A DNA stretch of 64,000 nucleotides, from positions 1 through 64,000 of the forward strand of contig NZ_JAUUTZ010000010.1 in the NCBI RefSeq assembly GCF_030678915.1. Direction: 5' to 3'. Both the position numbers and the translations under genes were made by a program. The notes beneath the pieces were generated by a model. That model did not search any database. It worked only from the letters and a program-made list of their open reading frames with translations, and was not told the origin of the DNA. Source of the stretch: Paracoccus wurundjeri. GTDB taxonomy: Bacteria; Pseudomonadota; Alphaproteobacteria; Rhodobacterales; Rhodobacteraceae. Each line of letters starts with the position of its first letter. Positions within the stretch are counted from its first letter, which is position 1. Positions 28,448 through 37,566 of the stretch are shown piece after piece.

Positions 28448-28816
28448 GATACAGAAAGAGAGCGGAGGGAAACGCTCCTGAGAGAGAAGAAAACAATGAA
28501 GACCGCGACAATGACCGCATTCGCAATGCTGTCCGGCATGGATGCATTGTCCGGCTGAAGGCGGCGATGCACCAGCCGGACGAAACCCTGGGCGCAGCGG
28601 CCACGCCGGGCCTGATGCGGTGGGACGCCAACATGATCGCGGGAATGGCACCCGGCAATGAGCCGTGAACGGGCCCGATCTCACATCTCCATGATTGCAA
28701 GCATGAACTGGCCGCAGACCGGCAGATTGCAGCGGCAGCCCCTTGCGTTAACCATTCAAATACGTGACTGTGCGTCCGGAACGACGGCTTCGGCCTTGTA
28801 TGAAAAGGAGAGGACT

Positions 28817-29416
28817 ATGGCTTTCACCCTTCCCGATCTTCCCTATGCCCATGATGCGCTGGCCGGTGCGGGCATGTCGAAAGAGACGCTGGAATTTCAC
28901 CACGACAAGCACCACAACGCCTATGTCGACAAGCTGAACGAACTGGTCGCCGGCACCGAGTGGGAAGGCAAGTCGCTGGAAGACATCGTCAAGGGCACCT
29001 ACAGCAAGGGCGCCGTGGCTCAGAACGGTATCTTCAATAATGCCAGCCAGCACTGGAACCACACCCAGTTCTGGGAAATGATGGCTCCGAATCCGGGTGC
29101 CATTCCTTCGGAACTCGAAAAGGCGTTGACCGAATCCTTCGGCTCGGTCGATGAGTTCAAGAAATCGTTCAGCGAAAACGGTGTGGGTCAGTTCGGCTCG
29201 GGCTGGGTCTGGCTGGTCAAGAATGCCGACGGCTCGCTTGCCGTGACCAAGACCGAGAACGGCGTCAACCCGCTATGCTTCGATCAGATTGCGCTGCTGG
29301 GCTGCGATGTCTGGGAACATTCCTATTACATCGATTTCCGCAATGCGCGCCCGAAATACCTGTCGAACTTCCTCGACAATCTGGTGAACTGGGAAAACGT
29401 CGCATCGCGTCTGTAA
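28817..29416 (+). CDS. sodB: Superoxide dismutase, Fe-type
   Basis: The 199-residue enzyme dismutates superoxide in the cytoplasm. Metal ligands by alignment are His28, His82 (in NNASQHWNHTQFW), Asp163 and His167 (DVWEHSYY). Gln78 sits in the Fe-SOD position within the same motif, and FGSGWVWLV is present. These favour iron over manganese, though cambialistic members exist. AGGAG upstream of the ATG at 28817 fixes the start. A strong intrinsic terminator follows. Confidence 0.96.
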   Translation: MAFTLPDLPYAHDALAGAGMSKETLEFHHDKHHNAYVDKLNELVAGTEWEGKSLEDIVKGTYSKGAVAQNGIFNNASQHWNHTQFWEMMAPNPGAIPSELEKALTESFGSVDEFKKSFSENGVGQFGSGWVWLVKNADGSLAVTKTENGVNPLCFDQIALLGCDVWEHSYYIDFRNARPKYLSNFLDNLVNWENVASRL

Positions 29417-29467
29417 CCCGGATCCGCGCGGCTTCCATGTGAAACCGCCAGGTATCAGCAAGATCAG

Positions 29468-29494
29468 GGGCCGGATGCCGATCCGGCCCTTTTT
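29468..29494 (+). terminator. Rho-independent terminator of sodB
   Basis: A 9-bp perfect stem, GGGCCGGAT-GCCG-ATCCGGCCC, is followed by TTTTT. It lies 52 bases after the sodB stop. Confidence 0.9.
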
Positions 29495-29560
29495 CATGGC
29501 AATCCTGCGGGTCTTGGGGAACGATAAACCGTTTGCCATTCCATATCGCGTGGATGCGCA

Positions 29561-29947
29561 TCAACGACGTGAATTGCGCATGCCGGGGCGTTTTTCCACA
29601 TCGGGCGCGGCCAGAAGTCGCGCGTATTCCACGCTTTCCACGGGAATCAGGGCGATCTTGCCCCTGGCATCGTGATACAGCCCATAACCATGCCTTTTCA
29701 CCAGGGGCGAGGCGCGCAAGCAGGCTTTGGGTGTCGAGAAGAAGCTGACAGCATCGATCGGCCCTTTGCGTTCATTCTCGACGGCAAGAAGCAACTCGTC
29801 CGAAGTCAGCCCATAGGGGCTGTCATTCAGCATCGCATATTGCCGCCCCGCGATCGTGTCCTGTCTGGCCGGTGGGGCTGCGGTTGCGGCCGGGCAATCG
29901 GGTGAGACGGTGATCAGCGTATTGTGGTAATTTGTAGTATGCATCAT
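29561..29947 (-). CDS. DUF6157 family protein
   Basis: The 128-residue protein starts MMHTTNYHNTLITVSPDCP and contains FFSTPKACLRASPLVKRHGYGLYHDARG and VESVEYARLL. I recognise this pattern as DUF6157, a small cytosolic family of unknown function. AGAGGA just upstream of the paired ATGs at 29947/29944 supports the start. It is convergent with sodB and next to a two-component system, but spacing does not suggest an operon with either. No catalytic motif is evident. Confidence 0.75.
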   Translation of the reverse strand: MMHTTNYHNTLITVSPDCPAATAAPPARQDTIAGRQYAMLNDSPYGLTSDELLLAVENERKGPIDAVSFFSTPKACLRASPLVKRHGYGLYHDARGKIALIPVESVEYARLLAAPDVEKRPGMRNSRR

Positions 29948-30031
29948 GCTTTCTTTCCTCTGCGAGAAAGAAGGTAACACGGGATGCCGCTGGCGGGCAG
30001 ATATATCGTTGGTTTCGCGCGTACCACTGTC

Positions 30032-31393
30032 TCAGTTATGCGGCCTGGTGGATAGCGGCAGCCTGATCGTCGCCCGCAATCCGCATTCCGGCATGTTCTC
30101 AAGCGTGATCATGCCACCATGGGCCGCGATGATGTTTCTGGCGATGGCAAGGCCCAGCCCCGCGCCTCCGGTTTCCTGATTCCTGCTTTCGTCGCCGCGC
30201 ACGAAGGGCTCGAACATCGCGTCCAGCCGGTCGGGCGGTATTCCGGGTCCGTCATCCTCGACCGTGATGATCGCTGCCTCCGCATCGCGCAAAAGCGCGA
30301 CCTGCGCCGATGTGCCGAAACGCCGCGCATTATCCACCACATTCCCGATGGCCCGGCCCAGCGCGACCGGGCGGCCCGTGACATATGCGTTTCGCCGGCA
30401 CAGGAAACTCACGCCGCGCTCATCGCACAGCCGGGAAAGGAGGGCGCCAAGGTCAAGCATTTCGCTTTCCTCGCCGTCTCCCGCGCCACGGGCATAGGCG
30501 ACGAGGCCGTTCACCATGACCGTCATATCCTCAAGTGTCCGGATCATCGGGATGGCCTCTTCTTCGTCCAGCATTTCCGCGCGAATCCGCAAGGAGGTGA
30601 TCGGCGTGCGAAGATCGTGCCCGACCGCGGCAAGCATGCGCATGCGATCGGCGTCGAAACGGCCGATGCGGTCCTGCATCTCGTTGAAGGCTCGCGCGGC
30701 CTCGCGCAACTCACCTGCGCCGGATTCGCTGACCCGGATTTCGCGGTTCCCATGCCCGGCAGCACGCGCGGCCCGGGCCAGTTCGGTCAGTGGCCGGGTC
30801 AGGCGCCTGACGAAGATCAGCCCCACGCCCAGCACGGATAAAAGCGACAGGCCAAGGAAAACCGGTAGAACCGTGCCGCGCGCGCCGGGCGGACGAAACC
30901 AGTTTCCACGTGAAATCACGTTGAGCCATAGCGGCGGCTGTCCATCGGCATGTGCAAGCTGGACCGAGACGGCAAGTGTTTCGAAACGCGGCCCCATCGG
31001 AGGTGGCCCGCTCATGCGATGCGACAGGACGGCGCCGCGGATTTCGCGGCCGGGCAGGGCTTCGGCAAGGGATGCGGTCAGATTGCGCAAAGGGCGCGGT
31101 GCCTCCCGTCTGTCCTGAACGATCGGCCGGGGGCCGATCACGTATCGCGTGAGCCTGTTGGATGCGTCATGGGCGATTTGCCTGCGAAGCGGCGGCGCGG
31201 CGGATTCAAGCGCGGGAACGATCGAGGCGATCCGTTCGATCTCGCGCGCCTCGCGAAGGTTTCGCTCGGATTGTCCGCGCTGGACAAACAGAAGCGCGCT
31301 GGCCACGATGCCTGCCGCCAGCAGGACAGTAATCAGCAGCACCGCGAAACGACCCGCCAGACCGTCGGGCAGGATGCGCGGTACGGTTCTCAC
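30032..31393 (-). CDS. Sensor histidine kinase (EnvZ-like)
   Basis: The 453-residue kinase has two membrane spans (about 16-36 and 175-195) around a periplasmic sensor region. A HAMP linker follows, then the H-box AAVGHDLRTPITSLR (His259), N-box GNVVDNARRFG, and G-boxes VEDDGPGIPPDR and GAGLGLAIAR. The start is the GTG at 31393, which overlaps the response-regulator stop by four bases (GTGA). Transmembrane sensing and phosphotransfer to the upstream OmpR-type partner are clear. The signal is unknown. The divergent EF-hand gene is a likely target. Confidence 0.93.
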   Translation of the reverse strand: MRTVPRILPDGLAGRFAVLLITVLLAAGIVASALLFVQRGQSERNLREAREIERIASIVPALESAAPPLRRQIAHDASNRLTRYVIGPRPIVQDRREAPRPLRNLTASLAEALPGREIRGAVLSHRMSGPPPMGPRFETLAVSVQLAHADGQPPLWLNVISRGNWFRPPGARGTVLPVFLGLSLLSVLGVGLIFVRRLTRPLTELARAARAAGHGNREIRVSESGAGELREAARAFNEMQDRIGRFDADRMRMLAAVGHDLRTPITSLRIRAEMLDEEEAIPMIRTLEDMTVMVNGLVAYARGAGDGEESEMLDLGALLSRLCDERGVSFLCRRNAYVTGRPVALGRAIGNVVDNARRFGTSAQVALLRDAEAAIITVEDDGPGIPPDRLDAMFEPFVRGDESRNQETGGAGLGLAIARNIIAAHGGMITLENMPECGLRATIRLPLSTRPHN

Positions 31394-32142
31394 AGCGTTT
31401 CCACCGGAGCGGCAAGCATATAGCCGCCGCCCCATTCCGTGACGATCAGGCGGGGGGATTTGGGATCGTCCTCGATCTTGCGGCGCAGGCGGCTGACGGT
31501 GTTGTCGATGGCGCGGTCATAGGCTTTGGCATCCCGCCCGGCGGTCAGGTCAAGCAGGCGGTCCCGCGAAAGAACCGTCTGCGCGTGGTCCAGCAAAACC
31601 GTCAGCAGCCGGTTCTCGCCCGAGGTCAGTACCACATGCCGCCCATCCGCGTGGCGCAGCTCTTGCGTGGCGGGCGCGTGCTCCCATCCGGCAAAGCGGC
31701 GCCGCGCCGCGGTTATGGTGGGTGCAGGCATCGGCGCGCGGCGCAGCACGGCACGGATCCGGGCCAGCAATTCGCGCGGGTTGAAGGGCTTGACCACGTA
31801 ATCGTCGGCGCCAAGCTCCAGCCCGACGATCCGGTCGGTTTCATCCGCCATCGCCGTCAGCAGGATGACCGGAGGGCCGCCGCGTGCCGTCAGCCACCGG
31901 CAGATGCTCAGCCCGTCCTCCCCCGGCATCATCACATCCAGCACGATCAATGCGAGACTGGCTTCCTCGATGATGCGCCGCGCCTCGATGCCATTCGCGG
32001 CCAACTGTGTGCGATATCCCTGCTTGCGCAGATACTGGCCCAGCGATTCCCGGATATCGCGGGCGTCGTCGACGATCAGGATCTGGGGTTCGGCAGCCTC
32101 CAATTTTCCGGGCCTTTCGGTTCTGGGGTCGGATGGGTTCAT
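31390..32142 (-). CDS. OmpR-family response regulator
   Basis: The 250-residue protein has a receiver domain (QILIVDDARDIRESL, phospho-acceptor Asp69 in VLDVMMPGEDG, conserved Lys in VVKPFNPRELLARI). A C-terminal winged helix follows (LTSGENRLLTVLLDH ... DNTVSRLRRKIEDDP ... TEWGGGYML). It is coupled to the kinase gene by a four-base overlap. Divergence from the EF-hand gene at 32343, 200 bp away, suggests control of that gene. Confidence 0.95.
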   Translation of the reverse strand: MNPSDPRTERPGKLEAAEPQILIVDDARDIRESLGQYLRKQGYRTQLAANGIEARRIIEEASLALIVLDVMMPGEDGLSICRWLTARGGPPVILLTAMADETDRIVGLELGADDYVVKPFNPRELLARIRAVLRRAPMPAPTITAARRRFAGWEHAPATQELRHADGRHVVLTSGENRLLTVLLDHAQTVLSRDRLLDLTAGRDAKAYDRAIDNTVSRLRRKIEDDPKSPRLIVTEWGGGYMLAAPVETL

Positions 32143-32342
32143 TTATTGCCAGTTTCGCCGCAATTCCCATAGCAGGCCAAGCCGTGGCCGGCGTTTTTTG
32201 TCGCAATTTGTATCAGTGCGGCGCATTGCGACAATCCACGACAATACAGCGCCGGGGCTGACAAACATTTCGGCCACGATCCGGCTAGATCAGGGATATC
32301 GGAGGCGCGGCCTTCGGAAATTCAAGATCAAAGGATGATTAC

Positions 32343-32930
32343 ATGAAAACCTCGAAATTTCTCCCTGCCGGTTTCGCTGCGCTTGTCATGATCGGTGCAG
32401 GGGCAATGGTCGCCACTGCGCAATCGGCCCCGGACCAGCCGGCCCCGGATCAGGCCGCACCAGAGCAATCGGCCCCTGAACAAGCTGCCCCGCGCCAGCC
32501 CGGTGCGGATAAGGCGCATGGACCGATGGAGGGTAAACGGTTTCACCGGGCGCATTTCCGTCCGGATCACGGGAAACACCACCGGTTTGGCCCCGGCAAG
32601 GGCGGTGAAATCTTCCGCGACGTGTTCGAGGCGGCCGATGCCGACAAGGACGGCACGGTCACGCGGGAAGAGCTTGACGCCTATCGCGCGGACCGTGTCT
32701 CTGCGGTCGATGCGGATGGCGACGGCGCATTGTCGATCGAGGAATTCGACACGCTTTACCGTGAACTTACCCGTTCGCGCATGGTCGATGCGTTCCAGTC
32801 GCTGGATCATGACGGCGATGGCGTGATCAGTGCCGAGGAAATGGACAAGCGGGTTAACCGCATGGTCGAGCGTCTTGACCATGACGGCGACGGCGCGCTG
32901 TCCCTGAAACCCGGCCCCAAGGGCAGATAG
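32343..32930 (+). CDS. Exported EF-hand calcium-binding protein
   Basis: The 195-residue protein has a signal peptide (1-26, ending ATAQS) and a short Pro/Gln/Ala repeat region (AP-DQ/EQ units, 29-52). A His-rich linker (57-82) leads to four EF-hand loops at about 99-110, 123-134, 155-166 and 179-190 (DADKDGTVTREE, DADGDGALSIEE, DHDGDGVISAEE, DHDGDGALSLKP). It should bind calcium in the periplasm or outside. The fourth loop ends in Pro instead of Glu and may bind weakly. It is divergent from a two-component system that may sense a related signal. Confidence 0.92.
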   Translation: MKTSKFLPAGFAALVMIGAGAMVATAQSAPDQPAPDQAAPEQSAPEQAAPRQPGADKAHGPMEGKRFHRAHFRPDHGKHHRFGPGKGGEIFRDVFEAADADKDGTVTREELDAYRADRVSAVDADGDGALSIEEFDTLYRELTRSRMVDAFQSLDHDGDGVISAEEMDKRVNRMVERLDHDGDGALSLKPGPKGR

Positions 32931-33007
32931 GCCCGGTCGCAGAGGGGCGGGGTGTTTCGACCCCGGAACGCCTTGCCCCCGATTCCTTGCGCAAAGGTGA
33001 TGACGGC

Positions 33008-33739
33008 TTATGCGAGGCCGTCATTTTCCAATGTCAGAGTGATGCGGTCGCCCGCGAACCAAGTACGGCCGAATTCCACCGGTTTGCCGTCCGGATCGAC
33101 ATTGATCGAGGTCGCATAGATCAGCGGCGCGCCTTCGCGAAGCCGCAGATGCAGCGCCTGGGTCGCGGTGGCCAGTCTTGCACTGATGCGGGTCGAGGCG
33201 CGGGTGTAATCGGCCACGCCCGCCTGCTGCAACGCATGGGTCACGCCCTTGCCCTCGCGCAGGGCCTCGGCGATTCCGGGCAGGCGGGTTTGTGGGAACA
33301 GGCTTTCGCTTAGCGAGACCGGCTGTGCATCGGCCAATGAATAACCGTGGGAAACACAGATCATATCGCCTTGTGCAAGCGCCAGCGGTGCGGCCTCCTC
33401 GGCCGTTGCTTCCCTGCTTTCAATGCCAAGGATCCGCAGTTCGGGCAGGCGTCCTGCGGCAAGCAGATTCCGGCGAAACCGGACCCGGCGTCCCAGCGGA
33501 TAATCCATCGGCCGTGCCAGCACATAGACGCCCGAGCCGCGCCTGCTATGCACCAGCCCTTCTTCCTTCAGCAGGGTCAATGCGTGGCGGACCGTATGAC
33601 GGTTGACCCCGAACCGCTCGGCCAGCGCCAGTTCACCCGGCATTTTATCGCCGGGGCCATAGCGGCCCTCGGCGATATCGTCACGCAGACTGGCGGCGAT
33701 TGCCTGCCAGAGCGGGGTTTTTCCTGTGTTGTTACCCAA
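33008..33739 (-). CDS. phnF: PhnF-like GntR-family regulator of phosphonate genes
   Basis: The 243-residue GntR/HutC-family protein has an N-terminal winged helix (PLWQAIAASLRDDIAEGRYGPGDKMPGELALAERFGVNRHTVRHALTLLKEEGLV, in the standard layout) and a UTRA ligand domain. It is divergent from phnG, the usual PhnF position, and probably represses the C-P lyase cluster. The ATG at 33739 gives the usual N-terminal helix. Two TGTATAG repeats in the divergent spacer are candidate operators. Confidence 0.93.
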   Translation of the reverse strand: MGNNTGKTPLWQAIAASLRDDIAEGRYGPGDKMPGELALAERFGVNRHTVRHALTLLKEEGLVHSRRGSGVYVLARPMDYPLGRRVRFRRNLLAAGRLPELRILGIESREATAEEAAPLALAQGDMICVSHGYSLADAQPVSLSESLFPQTRLPGIAEALREGKGVTHALQQAGVADYTRASTRISARLATATQALHLRLREGAPLIYATSINVDPDGKPVEFGRTWFAGDRITLTLENDGLA

Positions 33740-33822
33740 AATTCACAAAACTCCGGTGGCGGTTTCGGCGCGGTTATGGCAAAATATGTATAGTTGTATA
33801 GAATTATCTGGAAGTTGTCGAG
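33740..33822. promoter_or_regulatory. phnF / phnG divergent promoter with tandem TGTATAG
   Basis: Two TGTATAG units (33787-33793 and 33795-33801) lie eight bases apart, about 22 bases before phnG. The GTATAGA core resembles the mycobacterial PhnF site TGGTATAGACCA, recalled from memory. I do not see a clear Pho box here. Confidence 0.4.
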
Positions 33823-34278
33823 ATGCCTCTGAACACTCCCGAGAATGGCGCGCGCCGCGACTGGCTGGGTTGCCTTGCCCGTGCGCCCGAAGGCCGGGCT
33901 GCGCAATTGCTGACCTCGGCCGGTCTTGCGCCTGAATTCGAATATCTGCGCCCGCCCGAGATCGGCAGCGTCATGCTGCGCGGGCGTATGGGGGGCAGCG
34001 GTGGCCCCTTCAATCTGGGCGAGATGACGGTGACGCGCTGTTCGCTGAAGCTGGCCACGGGCGAGGTCGGGCATGGCTATGTGCAGGGGCGGCGCCGGGA
34101 CGACGCGCAGGCTGCCGCCTTGGTCGATGCACTGATGCAGACCGGAATGGCGACCGAGATCCGGCACAAGGTTCTGGACCCGCTTTACGCCGAGGAACAG
34201 ACCCGTCGCGCGGCGCGGGCCGGGAAGGCGGCGCAGACGAAAGTGGAGTTTTTCACCATGGTGCGCGGGGAGGATTGA
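33823..34278 (+). CDS. phnG: C-P lyase complex subunit PhnG
   Basis: The 151-residue subunit of the PhnGHIJ core starts MPLNTPENGARRDWLGCLARAPEG and has the typical LRPPEIGSVMLRGRMGGSGGPFNLGEMTVTRC-style sequence, including conserved glycines and Cys. With PhnH and PhnI it transfers phosphonate onto the 1-position of a ribose nucleotide. It is the first gene of the operon and ends two bases before the phnH start. Confidence 0.95.
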   Translation: MPLNTPENGARRDWLGCLARAPEGRAAQLLTSAGLAPEFEYLRPPEIGSVMLRGRMGGSGGPFNLGEMTVTRCSLKLATGEVGHGYVQGRRRDDAQAAALVDALMQTGMATEIRHKVLDPLYAEEQTRRAARAGKAAQTKVEFFTMVRGED

Positions 34279-34280
34279 GC

Positions 34281-34844
34281 ATGGATGACCTGACCCTTGC
34301 CGGAGGCTTTTCCGATCCGGCCCAGCAATCCGCGCAAGCGTTCCGCGCGGTGATGTCGGCGCTGGCCCGGCCCGGCAGGATCGAGGCGGTGCGGGGCGCG
34401 GAACCCCCCGCACCGCTGTCGCCGGCGGCGGGCGTGGTGCTGCTGACCCTGTGCGATCCCGAGACGCCGATCCACCTGACGCCTTCGTTTGATCTGCCAT
34501 CGCTGCGTCAATGGATCGGCTTTCATGCGGGTGCGCCGATTGCCGGGGCCGATGAATGCAGCTTTGCGATTGGCCCTTGGGACGAGTTGTTGCCGCTGGA
34601 TCGTTTCCCCCAGGGGACGTCGGAATATCCCGACCGTTCGGCCACCCTGATCGTCGAAACCCCGCTGCTGGAGGCAAGGGGCGCGACGCTGCGAGGTCCC
34701 GGCATTCGCGACACCGCCGAATTGTCGCTGCCCGAGATTGTCGCGTTCCAGCGGAATGCCCGGGCCTTTCCCTTGGGTCTCGATTTCATTTTCACCTGCG
34801 GGGACCGGCTTGCCGCCCTGCCGCGCAGTACGGAGGTTGCCTGA
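34281..34844 (+). CDS. phnH: C-P lyase complex subunit PhnH
   Basis: The 187-residue protein has the PhnH form: GFSDPAQQSAQAFRAVMSALARPG near the N-terminus and LRGPGIRDTAELSLPEIVAFQRNARAFPLGLDFIFTC near the C-terminus. It is a PLP-fold-like subunit of the carbon-phosphorus lyase core. The ATG at 34281 follows a GAGG signal; its stop overlaps the phnI start in TGATG. Confidence 0.95.
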   Translation: MDDLTLAGGFSDPAQQSAQAFRAVMSALARPGRIEAVRGAEPPAPLSPAAGVVLLTLCDPETPIHLTPSFDLPSLRQWIGFHAGAPIAGADECSFAIGPWDELLPLDRFPQGTSEYPDRSATLIVETPLLEARGATLRGPGIRDTAELSLPEIVAFQRNARAFPLGLDFIFTCGDRLAALPRSTEVA

Positions 34845-35941
34845 TGTATGTTGCCGTCAAGGGTGGTGAACGCGCCATCGACAATGCCCATGCCTGGCTG
34901 GCCGAGGAACGGCGCGGCGATGCCGGGGTGACAGAGCTTTCGACGGAACAGATCCGCGAACAACTGGCGCTTGCCGTCAATCGGGTGATGGCCGAGGGCT
35001 CGCTTTACGATCCCGATCTTGCAGCGCTGGCGATCAAGCAGGCGCGTGGCGATCTGATCGAGGCGGTTTTCCTGATCCGCGCCTATCGCACGACGTTACC
35101 CCGGTTCGGCCATGCCCGGCCCGTCGATACCGCTGCCATGCGCTGCGAGCGGCGGATCTCGGCGACGTTCAAGGATTTGCCGGGCGGACAGGTGCTGGGG
35201 CCGACCTTCGATTACACGCATCGGCTGCTTGACTTCAAACTGGCCGCCGACGGCGAAGCGCCCCGGATGCCCGCGCCGCCCGCCGAGTCGCAGCCGGTTC
35301 CCCATGTCACCGGATTCCTTAACCGTGAGGGGCTGATCGAAGAGGCCGCGCCGGATGATACACCGCCCCCCGATCTGACGCGCGAGCCGCTGGAGATGCC
35401 CGCCAGCCGCCCGCTGCGCCTGCAATCCCTGACCCGCGCGGATGAAGGCTTTACCCTTGCGCTCGCCTATTCGACGCAACGCGGCTATGCCCGCAACCAT
35501 GCTTTCGTGGGCGAGTTGCGGATCGGGGCGGTCGCCGTCGAGATGGATATCCCCGAGCTTGGCTTTGCGATCGAGATCGGCGAGGTGACCCTGACCGAAT
35601 GCGAGACGGTGAACCAGTTCAAGGGCTCGAAGACCGAGCCGCCGCAATTCACCCGCGGATATGGTCTGGTCTTTGGCCAGTCCGAGCGCAAGTCGATCTC
35701 GATGGCGCTGGTCGACCGGGCGCTGCGATGGGAGGAACTGGGCGAGGATTTCACCGGCGCACCGGCGCAGGATACCGAATTCGTCCTGTATCACGCCGAT
35801 AATATTCAGGCGACCGGCTTTCTCGAACATATCAAGCTGCCGCATTACGTCGATTTCCAGTCCGAACTGGAACTGGTGCGCAAGCTGCGGCGCGAGGCCG
35901 GGGCGGGCGACACCCCCGAACAGATGGAGGCCGCGGAATGA
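34844..35941 (+). CDS. phnI: C-P lyase complex subunit PhnI
   Basis: The 365-residue protein starts MYVAVKGGERAIDNAHAWLAEERRG, the standard PhnI N-terminus. It carries ALAIKQARGDLIEAVFLIRAYRTTLPR and the C-terminal FVLYHADNIQATGFLEHIKLPHYVDFQ. It is the nucleosidase-like subunit that couples phosphonate to ribose after loss of adenine. The start overlaps phnH by one base and the stop overlaps phnJ by four. Confidence 0.96.
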   Translation: MYVAVKGGERAIDNAHAWLAEERRGDAGVTELSTEQIREQLALAVNRVMAEGSLYDPDLAALAIKQARGDLIEAVFLIRAYRTTLPRFGHARPVDTAAMRCERRISATFKDLPGGQVLGPTFDYTHRLLDFKLAADGEAPRMPAPPAESQPVPHVTGFLNREGLIEEAAPDDTPPPDLTREPLEMPASRPLRLQSLTRADEGFTLALAYSTQRGYARNHAFVGELRIGAVAVEMDIPELGFAIEIGEVTLTECETVNQFKGSKTEPPQFTRGYGLVFGQSERKSISMALVDRALRWEELGEDFTGAPAQDTEFVLYHADNIQATGFLEHIKLPHYVDFQSELELVRKLRREAGAGDTPEQMEAAE

Positions 35942-36798
35942 GCGACGATTACAATTTCGCCTATCTGGATGAGCAGACCAAGCGGATGATCCGCCGCGCG
36001 ATCCTCAAGGCGCTTGCGGTTCCCGGCTATCAGGTGCCCTTTGCCAGTCGCGAGATGCCGATGCCTTATGGCTGGGGCACTGGTGGCGTACAGGTCACTG
36101 CCGCAACCCTGACGCCCGATGACCGGCTGAAAGTGATCGATCAGGGGGCGGACGACACCACCAATGCCGTCTCGATCCGCAAGTTCTTCGAGCGGACGGC
36201 AGGGGTCGAGGTCGTGACCTCTACCAGCGAGGCCAGCATCATCCAGACCCGCCACCGCATCCCCGAGGAACCGCTGAGCGACGATCAGATCCTTGTCTAT
36301 CAGGTGCCGATCCCCGAGCCGCTGCGCTTTCTGGAACCGCGCGAAAGTGAGACGCGCAAGATGCACGCGCTTGAGGAATACGGGCTGATGCATGTCAAAC
36401 TGTACGAGGATATCGCCCGCCACGGTCATATCGCCACTGCCTACGCCTATCCGGTCAAGGTCGAGGGGCGTTACGTGATGGATCCTTCCCCCATCCCGAA
36501 ATTCGACAATCCCAAGATGGAGATGGCCGCGATCCAGCTTTTCGGCGCCGGACGGGAACAGCGAATCTATGCGCTGCCGCCCTGGACCCGCGTTGTCTCG
36601 CTTGATTTCGAGGATCATCCTTTCGATCCTTCGAAGGCCGAGCATCCGTGCGCCCTGTGCGGGGCGGCGGATTCCTATCTGGACGAGGTGATCACCGACG
36701 ATCAGGGCGGGCGGATGTTCGTCTGCTCGGATACGGATTACTGCGAAAGCCGCCGCGCGGCGGGACATCGCGGCGAATTGGCGGAGGATGCGGCATGA
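35938..36798 (+). CDS. phnJ: C-P lyase radical-SAM subunit PhnJ
   Basis: The 286-residue protein cleaves the C-P bond through a SAM-derived radical. The special cluster-binding spacing C-x2-C-x21-C-x5-C is met by Cys238, Cys241, Cys263 and Cys269, matching the E. coli pattern. The N-terminal PGYQVPFASREMPMPYGWGTGG covers the glycyl-radical region. It is translationally coupled to phnI and phnK. The key residues are all present, so it should be active. Confidence 0.97.
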   Translation: MSDDYNFAYLDEQTKRMIRRAILKALAVPGYQVPFASREMPMPYGWGTGGVQVTAATLTPDDRLKVIDQGADDTTNAVSIRKFFERTAGVEVVTSTSEASIIQTRHRIPEEPLSDDQILVYQVPIPEPLRFLEPRESETRKMHALEEYGLMHVKLYEDIARHGHIATAYAYPVKVEGRYVMDPSPIPKFDNPKMEMAAIQLFGAGREQRIYALPPWTRVVSLDFEDHPFDPSKAEHPCALCGAADSYLDEVITDDQGGRMFVCSDTDYCESRRAAGHRGELAEDAA

Positions 36799-37565
36799 CG
36801 CCCTTGCTGAGTGTCAGGAATATCACGAAGCGCTATGGCCCGCATCTGGGCTGCGGCGATATCTCGTTCGATCTGTATCCCGGCGAGGTGATGGGTATCG
36901 TCGGCGAATCCGGTTCGGGGAAATCCACGCTGCTCAATTGCCTTGCCACGCATATCCCGGCGGATAGCGGTCAGGTGATCTTCGATACCCGTGCGGATGG
37001 CCCCCGCGACGTGCTGCGGATGCCCGAGGCCGCGCGCCGGATGCTGTCGCGCACCGACTGGGCCTTTGTGCATCAGCATGCCCGCGACGGGTTGCGCATG
37101 GGCGTCAGTGCCGGCGGCAATATCGGAGAGCGGCTGATGGCGGTCGGTGGGCGCAACTATGGCACGATCCGCGCAGCGGCGGGCGACTGGCTGGGCCGGG
37201 TCGAGATCAGCGAAAGCCGCATCGATGACCGCCCCTCGACCTTTTCCGGGGGAATGCAGCAGCGTTTGCAGATTGCCCGCAATCTGGTCACCGGCCCGCG
37301 CCTGATCTTCATGGACGAGCCGACCGGCGGGCTGGATGTTTCGGTTCAGGCGCGGCTTCTGGATCTGCTGCGCGGGCTGGTGCGGGATATGGGATTGTCG
37401 GCTATCGTCGTGACCCATGATCTGGCGGTGGTGCGTCTGCTGGCGCATCGGCTGATGGTGATGAAAGACGGTCATGTCGTGGAAAGCGGGTTGACCGATC
37501 AGGTGCTGGACGATCCGCAGCATGGCTATACGCAGCTTTTGGTCTCTTCGGTTTTGCAGGTGTGA
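36795..37565 (+). CDS. phnK: C-P lyase system ABC-type ATPase PhnK
   Basis: The 256-residue ABC-type ATPase has the Walker A GESGSGKST, the signature FSGGMQQRLQIARNL and the Walker B RLIFMDEPTGGLDVS. The PhnK-specific WAFVHQHARDGLRMGVSAGGNIGERLMA is also present. It associates with the PhnGHIJ core instead of a membrane permease. The ATG at 36795 overlaps the phnJ stop by four bases. Confidence 0.95.
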   Translation: MTPLLSVRNITKRYGPHLGCGDISFDLYPGEVMGIVGESGSGKSTLLNCLATHIPADSGQVIFDTRADGPRDVLRMPEAARRMLSRTDWAFVHQHARDGLRMGVSAGGNIGERLMAVGGRNYGTIRAAAGDWLGRVEISESRIDDRPSTFSGGMQQRLQIARNLVTGPRLIFMDEPTGGLDVSVQARLLDLLRGLVRDMGLSAIVVTHDLAVVRLLAHRLMVMKDGHVVESGLTDQVLDDPQHGYTQLLVSSVLQV

Positions 37566-37566
37566 G

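Larger units (their letters stand above)
28288..28816. other. 529-bp gap between paaI and the superoxide dismutase gene
   Basis: The paaI side carries repeat family 2 copy C and the TetR-like operator region. The middle has a GAGCG-CGCTC small hairpin (about 28453-28470). A 20-codon frame starts at 28497 with a weak purine-rich leader and ends in TGA at 28559. It is followed in another frame by 33 codons to 28674; these look like decayed or random frames and I do not call them genes. Confidence 0.5.

Noticed and set aside
28497..28674. Two short frames upstream of sodB (20 and 33 codons)
   Set aside because: They lie in different frames, have weak start signals and no similarity that I can name; treated as gap content.
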